Assembly: GCA_964612565.1 (NCBI GenBank)
Contig: CAZTDP010000006.1
Location: forward strand, 1-60,307
Source of the DNA: CAZTDP01 sp964612565
Lineage (GTDB): Bacteria; Patescibacteriota; WWE3; UBA101185; UBA10185
DNA length: 60,307 nucleotides
Direction: 5' to 3'
Under the pieces are notes generated by a model. That model ran no database searches. It was not told the origin of the DNA and worked only from the letters and a program-made list of their open reading frames with translations. The translations under genes were made by a program, and so were the position numbers. Below are positions 33,558 to 42,357 of this stretch, one piece after another (the stretch's first letter is position 1; each line of letters begins with the position of its first letter).

Positions 33558-33626
33558 GCGAACCTCCCAGAACGCTTGCAGTAGAGTGCCTTGGTGGGTT
33601 TCCCCTCATTCCGCCCAGGCGCGGAC

Positions 33627-33668
33627 GCGGCGACGGCGGGAGGGTTGCCTTGTGGGCACCGTCGCCGC
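33627..33668 (-). promoter_or_regulatory. 10-bp inverted repeat between tube and chaperone genes
   Basis: GCGGCGACGG (33627-33636) and CCGTCGCCGC (33659-33668) flank a 22-base loop. It is in the only sizeable gap (about 120 bases) of this part of the late operon. No U-run, so it may tune expression between abundant tube and scarce chaperone rather than terminate. Confidence 0.4.
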
Positions 33669-33678
33669 CAGGAATGCC

Positions 33679-34059
33679 TTAGGTTCTACGAGGTGAGCCA
33701 CCAGTGAGCTGGAACGACCCGCTCATGGTGCCAGCCTTGTGGTCCCATTCGACATCATCACCGGTCACGTAGTAGTCGCCGGTTTCGATCTTGCCGTCGA
33801 TGATTCCAAGCTGAATTTTGACAGCTTCACCAGAGTCGAGCGATTCCGCGAAACGCTGTGTTTCTGGGTTGCCCTCGAACAAGACTACGTGATCGAAGCT
33901 CAGATCAGAGATAAGAGCGCCAACCGCGTACCCAAGGACGACACCACTGTCACCAGTTTCGAGTGTTCCATTGTTCTTCCTTGAACGCTTGCCGCGGTTT
34001 GCTGTGGCAACTTTCTTGCCGTTGATATAGAGCGATGCCGCGCGAATATGCTTCGCCAT
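33679..34059 (-). CDS. Tail tube protein
   Basis: 126 residues, beta-rich, with a start resembling phage tube proteins (ASLYINGKKVATA) and paired strands (GIIDGKIETGDYYVTGDDVEW). AGGAG lies 10 bases before ATG 34059. It follows the sheath gene, the standard sheath-tube order of contractile tails. Confidence 0.7.
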   Translation of the reverse strand: MAKHIRAASLYINGKKVATANRGKRSRKNNGTLETGDSGVVLGYAVGALISDLSFDHVVLFEGNPETQRFAESLDSGEAVKIQLGIIDGKIETGDYYVTGDDVEWDHKAGTMSGSFQLTGGSPRRT

Positions 34060-34088
34060 TGTGAGTTGCTCCTGTTACGCGCGGCCCG

Positions 34089-35588
34089 TTAGGACGCGGC
34101 TACCTGTTGCGTGACTCCGCCACACTGTAGGTTTTGGCTCTGCACCTCGATGTTGGCCTGGTACATGATGCACTTGCGATCATGGTTGAAGACCGTGTAG
34201 ATCGTGTTGTCGTCGACGTCCTGAATCCAGAGCGCGGACTCGGCGTTCTTCGCGACGGTCGTGAATGCTGCCTTGAGCGCGCGAGGCGTTTCGACTCCTG
34301 GCTGAGCTGAGGCTTCGCCCTCAGCCGGATCGTCGCGGCACACGGGATTCTGTGCGCGTCGAGCCATCCACTCGGCGCCGAACTCCTTGCGCATCCGATC
34401 CGGAACATCCGCGTCGGGCCAACCGTAGGTGTTGTAGTTCGGCGTTGCTCCAGTGAGGCACTTGCTCACGCAGTCGCGCACGATTCGAACGTACCCGTCC
34501 TTGTAGTAGAGCGGGGTCAAGCCATGGTTGAGCGCGGCCATCAGGGTCGCGTGACTGGGAGCGTCTTCCTTGTACCGCTGCGGGGCGACAGCCAAGAGCG
34601 CTTCGTCCGTGTAGATGTGGTTCGGGTTTCCGCCAACTACGCTCGAGCGAAGAGCGGCCGCGTTCGCCGCAATGACGGCCGGGTGCGTTTCGCAGTTCTC
34701 GTACCAGAGGCACGCGCACCGAACGTAGTTGAGCGTCGAGCTCGAGAATGTCGAGGCCGCCGAGTAGGTGTCGGTGCTCGCAAAGATTGCGTGCTCGAGG
34801 TGAGCGATCGTCGGTTGCGCCTCTTGGAGTAGGTGCGCCTTGACCAGACCCGCGTTCGTTGCGTCGGTCTGCGCAATCGCCCAGTAGTCGATGACCTCGG
34901 ATTCAGCGAGGGCGAGCACATTGGTGAGGCTCTCGGTGCCGCTACCGCCCGAGCAGGGGACAAGGCGCGGATGCAGAGCAGTCCCACCCGACACCGACAC
35001 AGTGAGGCCGGCGGGGGCCTGCGAGAGGTCCCACCCGAACAGGTAGCTGTTCCCTTGGGTCCCGGCGCTTGCCACGGTCAGTGTCAGGACGCCGAGTGCG
35101 GACGTGGCCACGCAGGGCATCGTCTGGTTCTCGCCGGCAGCAAGCACGCCGTTCGAGGCGACGTTCGTCGCGCTGTCCGATGCGCCCACGGCGATGTCGA
35201 AGCGCTTGCCGCCGAACCAACACATGATGGTTCCTGCGGTGCTCCACGAGCCAGCGAACGTGATCTCAATGTCAGCCGCAACAGCGCCGCTTGCTTCAGC
35301 TGGAGGCAGGTGGATAACGTTGGTGTTCGGCACCATAAACGCCGCTTCCGCCTGCTGAACAGCAGTGGAGCTAGCGCCACAGAGCGCGATCGATTGGTCG
35401 AGCGAGAACGACTGTTCCATCGAGGAATCAGCCGTCATCGAGCCAGCGGAGGTCTTGGTGCCGGTGAGCGCGCACACGATCGGGAAGCTCCCTACGCTCA
35501 TGCGGCCGCCACCAAAGCGCGTCTCTCCGTAGTGCCCAGGAACCTTGTCCGCTGTACTCCACAGCGGCATATCGACAGTCGAAGTCAT
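34089..35588 (-). CDS. Tail sheath protein, Mu gpL-like
   Basis: 499 residues. N-terminal KVPGHYGETRFGGG, an extended beta-rich middle, then a helical C-terminal part (DADVPDRMRKEFGAEWMA) and closing strands with IYTVFNHDRKCIMYQANIE, matching the mesh-forming C-terminus of sheaths. GAGGT precedes the start. Its presence shows a contractile tail. Confidence 0.8.
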   Translation of the reverse strand: MTSTVDMPLWSTADKVPGHYGETRFGGGRMSVGSFPIVCALTGTKTSAGSMTADSSMEQSFSLDQSIALCGASSTAVQQAEAAFMVPNTNVIHLPPAEASGAVAADIEITFAGSWSTAGTIMCWFGGKRFDIAVGASDSATNVASNGVLAAGENQTMPCVATSALGVLTLTVASAGTQGNSYLFGWDLSQAPAGLTVSVSGGTALHPRLVPCSGGSGTESLTNVLALAESEVIDYWAIAQTDATNAGLVKAHLLQEAQPTIAHLEHAIFASTDTYSAASTFSSSTLNYVRCACLWYENCETHPAVIAANAAALRSSVVGGNPNHIYTDEALLAVAPQRYKEDAPSHATLMAALNHGLTPLYYKDGYVRIVRDCVSKCLTGATPNYNTYGWPDADVPDRMRKEFGAEWMARRAQNPVCRDDPAEGEASAQPGVETPRALKAAFTTVAKNAESALWIQDVDDNTIYTVFNHDRKCIMYQANIEVQSQNLQCGGVTQQVAAS

Positions 35589-35607
35589 GTTGCTTTACCT
35601 CGTGGCG

Positions 35608-36075
35608 TTAGGATTTCCGCGAGGTCTTCGCGGGTTGGTCTGCAGTTTTCTTTGCCTCTGCTTCTGCCTTGGCCGCGGCCTCTTCGGCTGCTTTCTTCGC
35701 TGTAGCGCGGTCGGCTTCCGCTCTCGCGAATGCTCCGGTCCCGTGCTGCGCGTCGTAGGTCTCGGCGGCTTGCGCGCGGAATCCCTCGAGCAGCTTCATG
35801 GGCTCGATGAAGTTGATCCCGAGCTCGTTCGCGAGCTTCGCAGTGCCGGCAATCAGCTCACCACGCCAGATCCGCTCTTTGATATAGCGGGAGTAGCAGC
35901 AGCGGACGGGCTCACTCGAGATCGTGAACTTGCCGGTCTCGACGCTGTACGTCGCGCCGTACCATCCGCGCCCATCGTTGGGCCCCTTCGGTACGACGCA
36001 TTGCGGCTCCCCGCTCGCGTCAACGTGCAGGTATGGGTTCGCGTAAACCTCGACGATTTCGCCGTCTCTTGGCAT
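35608..36075 (-). CDS. Hypothetical protein before the sheath, 155 aa
   Basis: TAATG overlap start at 36075. Beta-rich first half (GEIVEVYANPYLHVD) and a C-terminal Ala/Glu/Lys coiled coil (about 118-150). Unknown; placed between neck and sheath genes, so a tail-completion or connector role is plausible. Confidence 0.5.
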   Translation of the reverse strand: MPRDGEIVEVYANPYLHVDASGEPQCVVPKGPNDGRGWYGATYSVETGKFTISSEPVRCCYSRYIKERIWRGELIAGTAKLANELGINFIEPMKLLEGFRAQAAETYDAQHGTGAFARAEADRATAKKAAEEAAAKAEAEAKKTADQPAKTSRKS

Positions 36076-36632
36076 TAGTGTGTGCTCCAAACGGCTTCGA
36101 GGTTCGGAAACCCGCCGCCTAGTGAATTGAGTAGGACCGCGTGCGCGTGATTCTCCGCAGCGCGCATGAAGAAGAAACCCTCGGTCCCCGGGTGATAGGC
36201 GCTACGACGGAAGATGCTTTCGCCGTTCGCTCCCTTCCACCGGAGAGCGATACCGCGGCCTACAACGTGCTCGTGTTGGCCCTTGCCTCGAGCGCGGCGC
36301 GACTGCCCGGGGTAGAGTCCGGAGAGCGGCGCGTTGTAGCCAGCCTTGGGGAAGATCCAGTGCGGCTTGGTTGGTTCCTCGACGAAGAGCGCGTAAGGCG
36401 CGTTCGACGTCTTGAACTCCCACACGTACGTGTTGCCGGACCACCCGACTACGCGGGCCATGATGCCGCGCCGGAGGTTGCCGCTCTTGTCCTTGAATCC
36501 GCCCTGTTTCGCCTTCTCCGCGCCTGCCTTTGCAGCGCGCGCGACGGCGATCATCGTGTCGTTTTCGATCGCCTTAGCTGACGACCTCACACGCTGGTGA
36601 AACTGGGTCATGTCGAATGTCGCTGACAGCAT
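36075..36632 (-). CDS. HK97 gp10-like neck/tail-completion protein
   Basis: 185 residues from ATG 36632 (36611 is another in-frame ATG). KQGGFKDKSGNLRRGIMARVV and YALFVEEPTKPHWIFPK are the characteristic gp10-family motifs. These proteins join head and tail. The start overlaps the previous gene by about 59 bases, which is unusual here. Confidence 0.7.
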   Translation of the reverse strand: MLSATFDMTQFHQRVRSSAKAIENDTMIAVARAAKAGAEKAKQGGFKDKSGNLRRGIMARVVGWSGNTYVWEFKTSNAPYALFVEEPTKPHWIFPKAGYNAPLSGLYPGQSRRARGKGQHEHVVGRGIALRWKGANGESIFRRSAYHPGTEGFFFMRAAENHAHAVLLNSLGGGFPNLEAVWSTH

Positions 36633-36846
36633 GGAACATCGCCCGGTGAACGTAGCCACCAACGTGCGTTTGGATCGTGATGTGACGGCGAAGAGCCTCT
36701 GGATTGGTCCCGTCGTAGAGGTCCTTGTTCGGTTGCTCCACGGCGAGGCGTCGGAAGATTCGCGAGTCTCTTGCGCCTACCGCTCCCTTCGCGGACATCT
36801 CTGGGGAAACTTCGCGGAGGCGGTCGGGGGCTATGTCGAGGCTCAT
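36574..36846 (-). CDS. Small hypothetical protein, 90 aa
   Basis: Coupled by ATGA to the gene upstream. The product is charged and helical at the start (LDIAPDRLREVSPE), then ITIQTHVGGYVHRAMF. Its end overlaps the gp10-like gene in another frame. Unknown connector-region protein. Confidence 0.5.
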   Translation of the reverse strand: MSLDIAPDRLREVSPEMSAKGAVGARDSRIFRRLAVEQPNKDLYDGTNPEALRRHITIQTHVGGYVHRAMFHAVSDIRHDPVSPACEVVS

Positions 36847-37553
36847 GCTTCGTCCTGGTAGTTGACGGTCGTGTCGGTTGTCGCGTCGCCGTTGGTTCGG
36901 TAGGTGGCGATCGCGGTGTTGGGGTAAGCGCCCAGCGACGGGTCGAGCTCAAGGTGCTCCGTCACGTCGATCGAGAACGCGAACCCGTAGTAGGGGAGCG
37001 GTTTGCCGTCGCCATCGACAGCCTCGAACGTGAGCGACTTTGCAGCCGCCTCAGCGAGCTCGATCGTGTCAGCTCCGACGTAGCGGTTGATGAGCGAGCC
37101 CATCGCCGCAGAGTGGACGTCGGTGTCGCCAGGCACGACCCACTCCGGAGTACGCTGCATCATCAGCGCCTCGTCGACCGCATCAAGCACCGCGTTCGAC
37201 ACGGTGTCTCGAGCGATCATGTGCTCTTCTTGGGCGGGCTCAGTGATCCAGGCGACTTCGATCCGGGACTGCTTGGTGCCCATCCCGTCGGCGAGCTTCG
37301 AGCGAGTGCGCCGTCCGCGCCACAGGTAGAGAGCCGGTAGACGCTCCTCCTCGAAGAGCTTGGTCGGGTCCCGGAAGAAGACGTGAGCGACAGTCTCGCG
37401 ACCCGGGCAAACAGCGTCCCAGAGCTCGCGACACGCGCGATTGATGGCCGCCTGCAGGAACTGCCCGAGGTAGCCCAGCGCCACGTCACCAGCAGGCAGG
37501 ATGCCGTCTGGAGCGGCATACGGGATCGCCTGAGCACCGAGCTGGTTGGGCAT
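36843..37553 (-). CDS. Hypothetical neck/tail-terminator-region protein, 236 aa
   Basis: Helix-rich N-terminus with hydrophobic stretch LGYLGQFLQAAINRACREL, then RLPALYLWRGRRTRSK and a beta-rich C-terminus. The motif about Pro-Ala-Leu-Tyr-Leu-Trp resembles tail terminator proteins, but I cannot assign the family. Position: after the DUF1320-like gene. Confidence 0.5.
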   Translation of the reverse strand: MPNQLGAQAIPYAAPDGILPAGDVALGYLGQFLQAAINRACRELWDAVCPGRETVAHVFFRDPTKLFEEERLPALYLWRGRRTRSKLADGMGTKQSRIEVAWITEPAQEEHMIARDTVSNAVLDAVDEALMMQRTPEWVVPGDTDVHSAAMGSLINRYVGADTIELAEAAAKSLTFEAVDGDGKPLPYYGFAFSIDVTEHLELDPSLGAYPNTAIATYRTNGDATTDTTVNYQDEA

Positions 37554-38017
37554 CAGAACAGGCCTGTCCCGTTGACGGCGAAGAACGTGGGCTCGTCGAG
37601 AACACTCACGACCTCGTCACCAGCGTAGACGGCCCCTCCGGTGTTGGCGGCTGGGTTCGGTGAGCCTTGGATCGGCAGCTGGATCTCTCCGCGCCGAAGC
37701 CTCATCAGCTGCTTGTCCGTGTACTCCCACAACTGCGTCCACTCGCGCTTGACAGCGTGGGGAAAGCGCCGAGCAAACAGTGCCTCAATACAGTCGAGGA
37801 CCATCGTCTGGGCAACTACGCCACCGTCACGACGAAGCGCGGTTTGGTCCGGGTAGACGCAGAGCGCCACCGACTCAAACCACGCCTCACCGTCGGTGAT
37901 TACGCGGGAAAGTGGACCGTTGTCTGCAAATCCGTCGTTGTTGTCGTCGAATGTTCGACGCACGACGGCAGCAGACAGGCGGTCCTCAACCTGCGCTTGT
38001 GAGACGTAGATGCCCAT
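37553..38017 (-). CDS. DUF1320-like head-tail connector (Mu gp36)
   Basis: 154 residues from ATG 38017. Pattern QVEDRLSAAVVRRTFDDNND, a helix, then RRFPHAVKREWTQLWEY and the end LPIQGSPNPAANTGG fit DUF1320-type connectors. Immediately follows the gp35-like gene, as in Mu. Confidence 0.6.
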   Translation of the reverse strand: MGIYVSQAQVEDRLSAAVVRRTFDDNNDGFADNGPLSRVITDGEAWFESVALCVYPDQTALRRDGGVVAQTMVLDCIEALFARRFPHAVKREWTQLWEYTDKQLMRLRRGEIQLPIQGSPNPAANTGGAVYAGDEVVSVLDEPTFFAVNGTGLF

Positions 38018-38021
38018 TCGA

Positions 38022-38351
38022 CTACGCTTGCTCGACGGTCTCACCCAAGAGGCGAGCATCTTGCGTCGACAACTCGATCACTTCTCCGATCTGTCGCTCG
38101 CTGCCGCCGCACCAAACGGTGCCGGGGCCCACGATGCGATACTTGCCATCTTGACGCTTCGAAACGTCGAGCTTGGGCGCTGGAGCTGCGCCATTGGCAA
38201 CGAGCTCACCGAGTTCCTTCGCCTCATCGGCGGTCAGCTCGAGTGATTGACCAGCCTTCACCTGCGTCTTTCCGCGGGTGACAGAGCCGGGGCCCACGAC
38301 GTGAAACGTCTCAGTCGTGGGCTTTTGGGTGCCCTTCTGCGGCTCGCTCAT
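38022..38351 (-). CDS. Small protein with internal repeat (Mu gp35-like position)
   Basis: 109 residues containing two similar units: HVVGPGSVTRGKTQVKAG and YRIVGPGTVWCGGSERQIG, each followed by an acidic helix. Probably a small beta domain repeated twice. Sits next to the capsid gene where Mu has gp35. Confidence 0.55.
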   Translation of the reverse strand: MSEPQKGTQKPTTETFHVVGPGSVTRGKTQVKAGQSLELTADEAKELGELVANGAAPAPKLDVSKRQDGKYRIVGPGTVWCGGSERQIGEVIELSTQDARLLGETVEQA

Positions 38352-38353
38352 GG

Positions 38354-39460
38354 TTAGCCGATCGGGGTGGTGACGAGGTAGCCGGCGTCCGCGGCGATGA
38401 TGACGCTCGCGTCCGCGAAGGCGATCTGCGTGTGGAATCCACCACGACCGCCAACGCCGTTCTCGAACCAGGACGACTGGAAACGAGGCGTCTCGATCGT
38501 CGCTCCGAAGCCGACGGTATCGATCCCCTGGAGCGTCGAAACTCGGTAGACGCCGAGGCTGTTCGCCCAGATGTTGGTGTAGACGGCGGTCGCTCCCTCG
38601 CGGGCGCTGTTGTACTTCGCTGAGCCAACGAGAACCTCGTCAACCTCGAAGTAATTCGCGAGCTGCTCACGAGTGACGCGGCCACCGCCGGACGTGTACT
38701 TGAACGCGTCCAGAATCACCGGGTGACGGACGAGGACGTTGTAGACCGGAAGCGACGTCGCGATAACGACGCGGCTCGGGCCACCGTGGAAGAGGGCGGC
38801 CTTCGCGGTCTGGATGACGCCGAGCGGGTCACCACCACCGTTCAGCCACCGGTCGGATCCGGTGAGCGCGGTCGTGTTGGATCCGAAGTTCCCGGAGGTC
38901 TGAGCCACCGCCGCGATGCGTCGCTCCTGCTTCAGAGCAAGCCGATCGGCAATGCTCATCAGCGGGTTGACCATTCGGCGAACAACCGAGTCCATGGCCT
39001 TGTCGGTCCATGCGTCGACGAAGCGCTTCTTGGCTCGGCGCTGCAGGGAAACGCTCGTGAGCGAGAACCCCTCTTCGATCTCCGAAACGGCGCCGCGGGT
39101 TCCGATCGTGTCGTCGCCGTCCTCGGCGAAGCTGTCGGCCTTGGCCTTCGTCCAGTACTCGGCGGACAGATCGCCATCGTCGAGACCGAGATCGCTCACG
39201 GTGTTGACAGACGGCATGATTCCGAGGCCGATGTACTCGTCGTTCTTGTACTGGACCGCGAGGTTCTGCAGCACAGGAGTGGTCGAGACGGATCCGGGCG
39301 TTAGGGCGCACTGTCGAAGCGCGTCGGTCATCGCCTGAACATCGCTCTTGAGTTCCTCGGGAGGATTCTCAAGATTACTGATCAGCGCAGACTTGAAACG
39401 GTCCCACTGGAGACCCTTCTCAGAGCGCGCAACATGGCTAGTGTCTTTGTCGAAAGACAT
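38354..39460 (-). CDS. Major capsid protein
   Basis: 368 residues, preceded by protease/scaffold and decoration genes. N-terminal helical arm, then a long middle helix region (KKRFVDAWTDKAMDSVVRRM), and a beta-rich P/A domain (ATSLPVYNVLVRHPVILD) of HK97 fold type. The C-terminal segment FHTQIAFADASVIIAADAG is typical of capsid ends. Sequence alone is unusual; context makes the call strong. Confidence 0.8.
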   Translation of the reverse strand: MSFDKDTSHVARSEKGLQWDRFKSALISNLENPPEELKSDVQAMTDALRQCALTPGSVSTTPVLQNLAVQYKNDEYIGLGIMPSVNTVSDLGLDDGDLSAEYWTKAKADSFAEDGDDTIGTRGAVSEIEEGFSLTSVSLQRRAKKRFVDAWTDKAMDSVVRRMVNPLMSIADRLALKQERRIAAVAQTSGNFGSNTTALTGSDRWLNGGGDPLGVIQTAKAALFHGGPSRVVIATSLPVYNVLVRHPVILDAFKYTSGGGRVTREQLANYFEVDEVLVGSAKYNSAREGATAVYTNIWANSLGVYRVSTLQGIDTVGFGATIETPRFQSSWFENGVGGRGGFHTQIAFADASVIIAADAGYLVTTPIG

Positions 39461-39492
39461 AGGTCTTTTACCTCAAAGTGTGTGTGGTGCGG

Positions 39493-39921
39493 TTAGCTGA
39501 CGGTGCGCGAAACACCGAGCCACCCGCCGACGAAAGTGCCGGCCGTTGCGCTCGTTTCGCGGAAACAGCAGATGGGAACGATCAGGGTGGTTCCGCCGCC
39601 GACAGCCTCGTCGGTGACACCATCCGTCGTTGCGACGCCATAGGCGCCACAGGTTGCGCCGCCAGTGCCGACCAAGATCGGAATGGTGACGGGGGAGCCG
39701 ATCGGAACAACGCCGATCTTGTCTCCGGCTGTTGCAGGCCAGGTGCCGTCCTCGGTCGAGTAGGCGACGTGGGTCGCGAGAGACGTCGATGCGGTGCACG
39801 GAGTGGCCGCGCCGTTTGCGTCGACGATGACGGGAACGCCCTTGCCGACAGATTGCCCGGTAGCGACCGAAGCCGCGTCCAGGAACAACTCAACAGGGCC
39901 CTTGCGCAATGCAGTGGTCAT
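39493..39921 (-). CDS. Head decoration/stabilising protein
   Basis: 142 residues, Gly/Thr-rich beta protein (GKGVPVIVDANGAATPC, AYSTEDGTWPATAGDKIG) located between protease and capsid genes, the usual place of decoration proteins. No motif beyond composition and position. Confidence 0.6.
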   Translation of the reverse strand: MTTALRKGPVELFLDAASVATGQSVGKGVPVIVDANGAATPCTASTSLATHVAYSTEDGTWPATAGDKIGVVPIGSPVTIPILVGTGGATCGAYGVATTDGVTDEAVGGGTTLIVPICCFRETSATAGTFVGGWLGVSRTVS

Positions 39922-39927
39922 GAGCTC

Positions 39928-40350
39928 TTACTTCGCTTTCTGCGTGACGGCTGCGTTGAATCGCTCGCCGGGATTGCCGTTTGCGAGCGACGAACCTGGG
40001 CCGCTCGTGGGGGTCTTGTTCTGGAGGAGCATCAGATCGGCGCGCTTCTCCATGCGCTTCGCGAACGCCGCCTTGCCCTCGCGCTTGCGATCGGCGATAG
40101 CGTCGTCGACCTCGGCAGCTGTGATGCGCTTGCCTACGTAGGACTCGACCTCGAGCTTGATGAGCTCGCCTTCGGAGTCGTCTGCGCGCTTGGTTTCAGC
40201 AGCGAGCTTCGTTGCGAGATCGGCGCGCTCGGCTTCGAGTGCAGTGAACTTCGCTTCGAGCTCTGCGCTCTTGGTATTGGCAAGCTCGAGTTCGCTCGCC
40301 ATCTTCTCAGCGCGGGCCGTAACTTCGGCCAGCATCTTCTCTAGATCCAT
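39928..40350 (-). CDS. Nested scaffolding protein (internal start)
   Basis: In-frame ATG 40350 has AGGAGG (40364-40359 on the minus strand) exactly 8 bases upstream, better than the start of the full-length gene. It yields a 140-residue coiled-coil protein MDLEKMLAEVTARAEKMASE..., with a Gly/Pro-rich end. Same design as lambda C/Nu3. Confidence 0.6.
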   Translation of the reverse strand: MDLEKMLAEVTARAEKMASELELANTKSAELEAKFTALEAERADLATKLAAETKRADDSEGELIKLEVESYVGKRITAAEVDDAIADRKREGKAAFAKRMEKRADLMLLQNKTPTSGPGSSLANGNPGERFNAAVTQKAK

Positions 40351-40944
40351 TGTCTGGACCTCCTGTGGTTGCGTTGCGGAGCGCGTGGCGAGCTTGTGCA
40401 GCAACGCGCGGTGGCTTGTGATGTCGTCTGCGCTCAGCGAAACCGCGTCTGGGTTTGCGCCCATTGGGCAGATCGAAAACTCATAAAGCTCGTTCTTCGA
40501 CAGAACGTAGACCTCGACGTCGTTGCGCACTTCGCGCCGCACATCGTGAGGGTTGAAGCCAACCGATCCGCCCTTGAGGAACCCGCTCTTGATGAGCCCA
40601 AAGATGCGATCGGCGAACGGGTTAAGGTCTGCCGGGGCGAACTGCACCTTGATGTGCAGAGCTGGGCGCCCCTCGTGGATCACTACCCCATGTTCGATGC
40701 TGCGACCGATCGGAAGTGTTGCTTCTGGAGGCAGCGAACCGCCACCAAAGAAGCCACCGCCCACCGATCGGTTGTGGTGGTACAGGATGACCGGGTTCTT
40801 GTCGAACCGCGATAGGTCCCAATCCTGCTCAACGATCTCACCGTACGAATCAATCGCCTCTGTCGAAGCGATGTAGTCGACAGTGCGCGCTTCTTCGTCG
40901 ATGCTGCGAGCAACGAGGCCCGAGCTAAAGCTCTTGTCTGACAT
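39928..40944 (-). CDS. Prohead protease fused to scaffold
   Basis: 338 residues. The first about 190 are an HK97-type S78 protease: VILYHHN (His), FLKGGSVGF (Ser), then LYEFSICPMGANPDA. The last 140 form a long coiled coil (KSAELEAKFTALEAERADLA) typical of scaffolds. An internal ATG at 40350 with a strong ribosome site can make scaffold alone. Role: scaffold guides capsid assembly, protease removes it. Confidence 0.85.
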   Translation of the reverse strand: MSDKSFSSGLVARSIDEEARTVDYIASTEAIDSYGEIVEQDWDLSRFDKNPVILYHHNRSVGGGFFGGGSLPPEATLPIGRSIEHGVVIHEGRPALHIKVQFAPADLNPFADRIFGLIKSGFLKGGSVGFNPHDVRREVRNDVEVYVLSKNELYEFSICPMGANPDAVSLSADDITSHRALLHKLATRSATQPQEVQTMDLEKMLAEVTARAEKMASELELANTKSAELEAKFTALEAERADLATKLAAETKRADDSEGELIKLEVESYVGKRITAAEVDDAIADRKREGKAAFAKRMEKRADLMLLQNKTPTSGPGSSLANGNPGERFNAAVTQKAK

Positions 40945-40953
40945 GTTAAAAAC

Positions 40954-42354
40954 TCACGCCGCAGCGTTGTCGTCGTCTTGCTTCGAGCCGTCGTCGTTTG
41001 CTGGTGGAGGCTCAGCAGATGGCGCAGCGCCAACCACGAGCAACTCACCAGGCTTCGGCTCGCGAATGCCGCCCTGGTTGCGAACCCACTCTTGCGGGAT
41101 ATCGATCTTGCCAGCGAGCAGGCTGATGGCCTTCGCTAGCTTCTCGATGTCGACGGTCTCGCGGATGTTCAAGCGGAAGCGCCCAGGAATCAGCGTTGCC
41201 CCGCCGTTGTACATGGCAAACGGCTTGCACACGTACTGCGTCATGAACGAGTCAACGCCACGCGCATCGAAGTCTCGATTGATGAGGCGCATCCGGTCGT
41301 GGACTTCACCCAATGACCGAGCGCCCTTGACGCCTGAGTCACTGCTGAGAGTCCCGCCAAGCACGCCCTTGGCCATCTCTTGACCAAGGAACGCCGCGAG
41401 CTCTGCATGCGTTGACTGCATGCTCGACGCGGTTCCCTTGGGCCACTCGATAATGAACTTTGCCGTCTCAGGGAGGAGTGCTGCGCCGGTTGCCGCAAGC
41501 GTCTTGATCGCCTGCTGCAGGATGCTCTTGTCTCCGGGGCTCGCGCCCCTGAGGTAGGTGCCGATTCGCCACGGCTTCCACCCGAGCTCACCGAGCTGGA
41601 TCCAATCGCGGATGTCCCAATTGCGGAACAGTGCCATCCACGAGAGCATTCGCCCGTAGCCCTCGCGGGCCATGGCGTCTCCGTTGATGCGCGGGAAGTT
41701 GCCGAGAAAGTTCCCGGGAGCGTAAGCGTCGAACAGGTCAACGCCGTCTCGGTCTGGAGAGCTTCCTGGAGTCGGTAGAAACAAGAGCCTGCCGTCGGAT
41801 TGACGGTAGCCGAAGCGCCGTGAATGGATCGGCGCGAACCGCTTCGGGATGAGGTAGCCATTCTGGTAATCCCAGACGGCCTCACTGAACGCAAACCCGA
41901 ACGCGTTGCCCTCGCCGACCATGTGAGCGATCAGGAGCGGGAGCGTGTCGCTGGCCTTGAGGGCCTCAGTGAGCACCTCAACAGCTTTCTTGTCCCGCTT
42001 CTTGGCGCTCTCCGGGAGTTCTATGGTCCAGTCGAGCGCGGCCACCGCTAGCTCACGCAGTGACATCACCTCTTGCAGCGTACCGTCCTTCTGACGGCAC
42101 TCGTGCAACAGGTCAACGAGGCGCGATGGCGCCCCGCTGTCAGCCTCGAGAATGATCTGGCTCACTCCCTGCGGTGACAGGTTCCCGCCGATGCGCGAGA
42201 ACTGAGACCACAGGGGAGTTTCGGCTGTGTTTGGCGTAGCCGGAGGCGGACCGCTTCGGTCTTCGCTGTCCGATGACTTTGCCTCGACAGGTTGCTCGAG
42301 GTAGCCATCGATCAGCGAGCGCGCGGTCGCAAGTGCGCTCGAGATGAATCCCAT
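40954..42354 (-). CDS. Portal protein, DUF935 (Mu gp29-like)
   Basis: 466 residues. Motifs of DUF935 portals: SREL-type LRELAVAALDWTIELPES, RRFGYRQSDGRLLFLP, then KPWRIGTYLRGASPGDKSIL and LGGTLSSDSGVKGARSLGEV. The C-terminal tail is Pro/Asp-rich and disordered. Forms the dodecameric DNA gate; it places the head module close to Mu. Confidence 0.85.
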   Translation of the reverse strand: MGFISSALATARSLIDGYLEQPVEAKSSDSEDRSGPPPATPNTAETPLWSQFSRIGGNLSPQGVSQIILEADSGAPSRLVDLLHECRQKDGTLQEVMSLRELAVAALDWTIELPESAKKRDKKAVEVLTEALKASDTLPLLIAHMVGEGNAFGFAFSEAVWDYQNGYLIPKRFAPIHSRRFGYRQSDGRLLFLPTPGSSPDRDGVDLFDAYAPGNFLGNFPRINGDAMAREGYGRMLSWMALFRNWDIRDWIQLGELGWKPWRIGTYLRGASPGDKSILQQAIKTLAATGAALLPETAKFIIEWPKGTASSMQSTHAELAAFLGQEMAKGVLGGTLSSDSGVKGARSLGEVHDRMRLINRDFDARGVDSFMTQYVCKPFAMYNGGATLIPGRFRLNIRETVDIEKLAKAISLLAGKIDIPQEWVRNQGGIREPKPGELLVVGAAPSAEPPPANDDGSKQDDDNAAA

Positions 42355-42357
42355 GGT

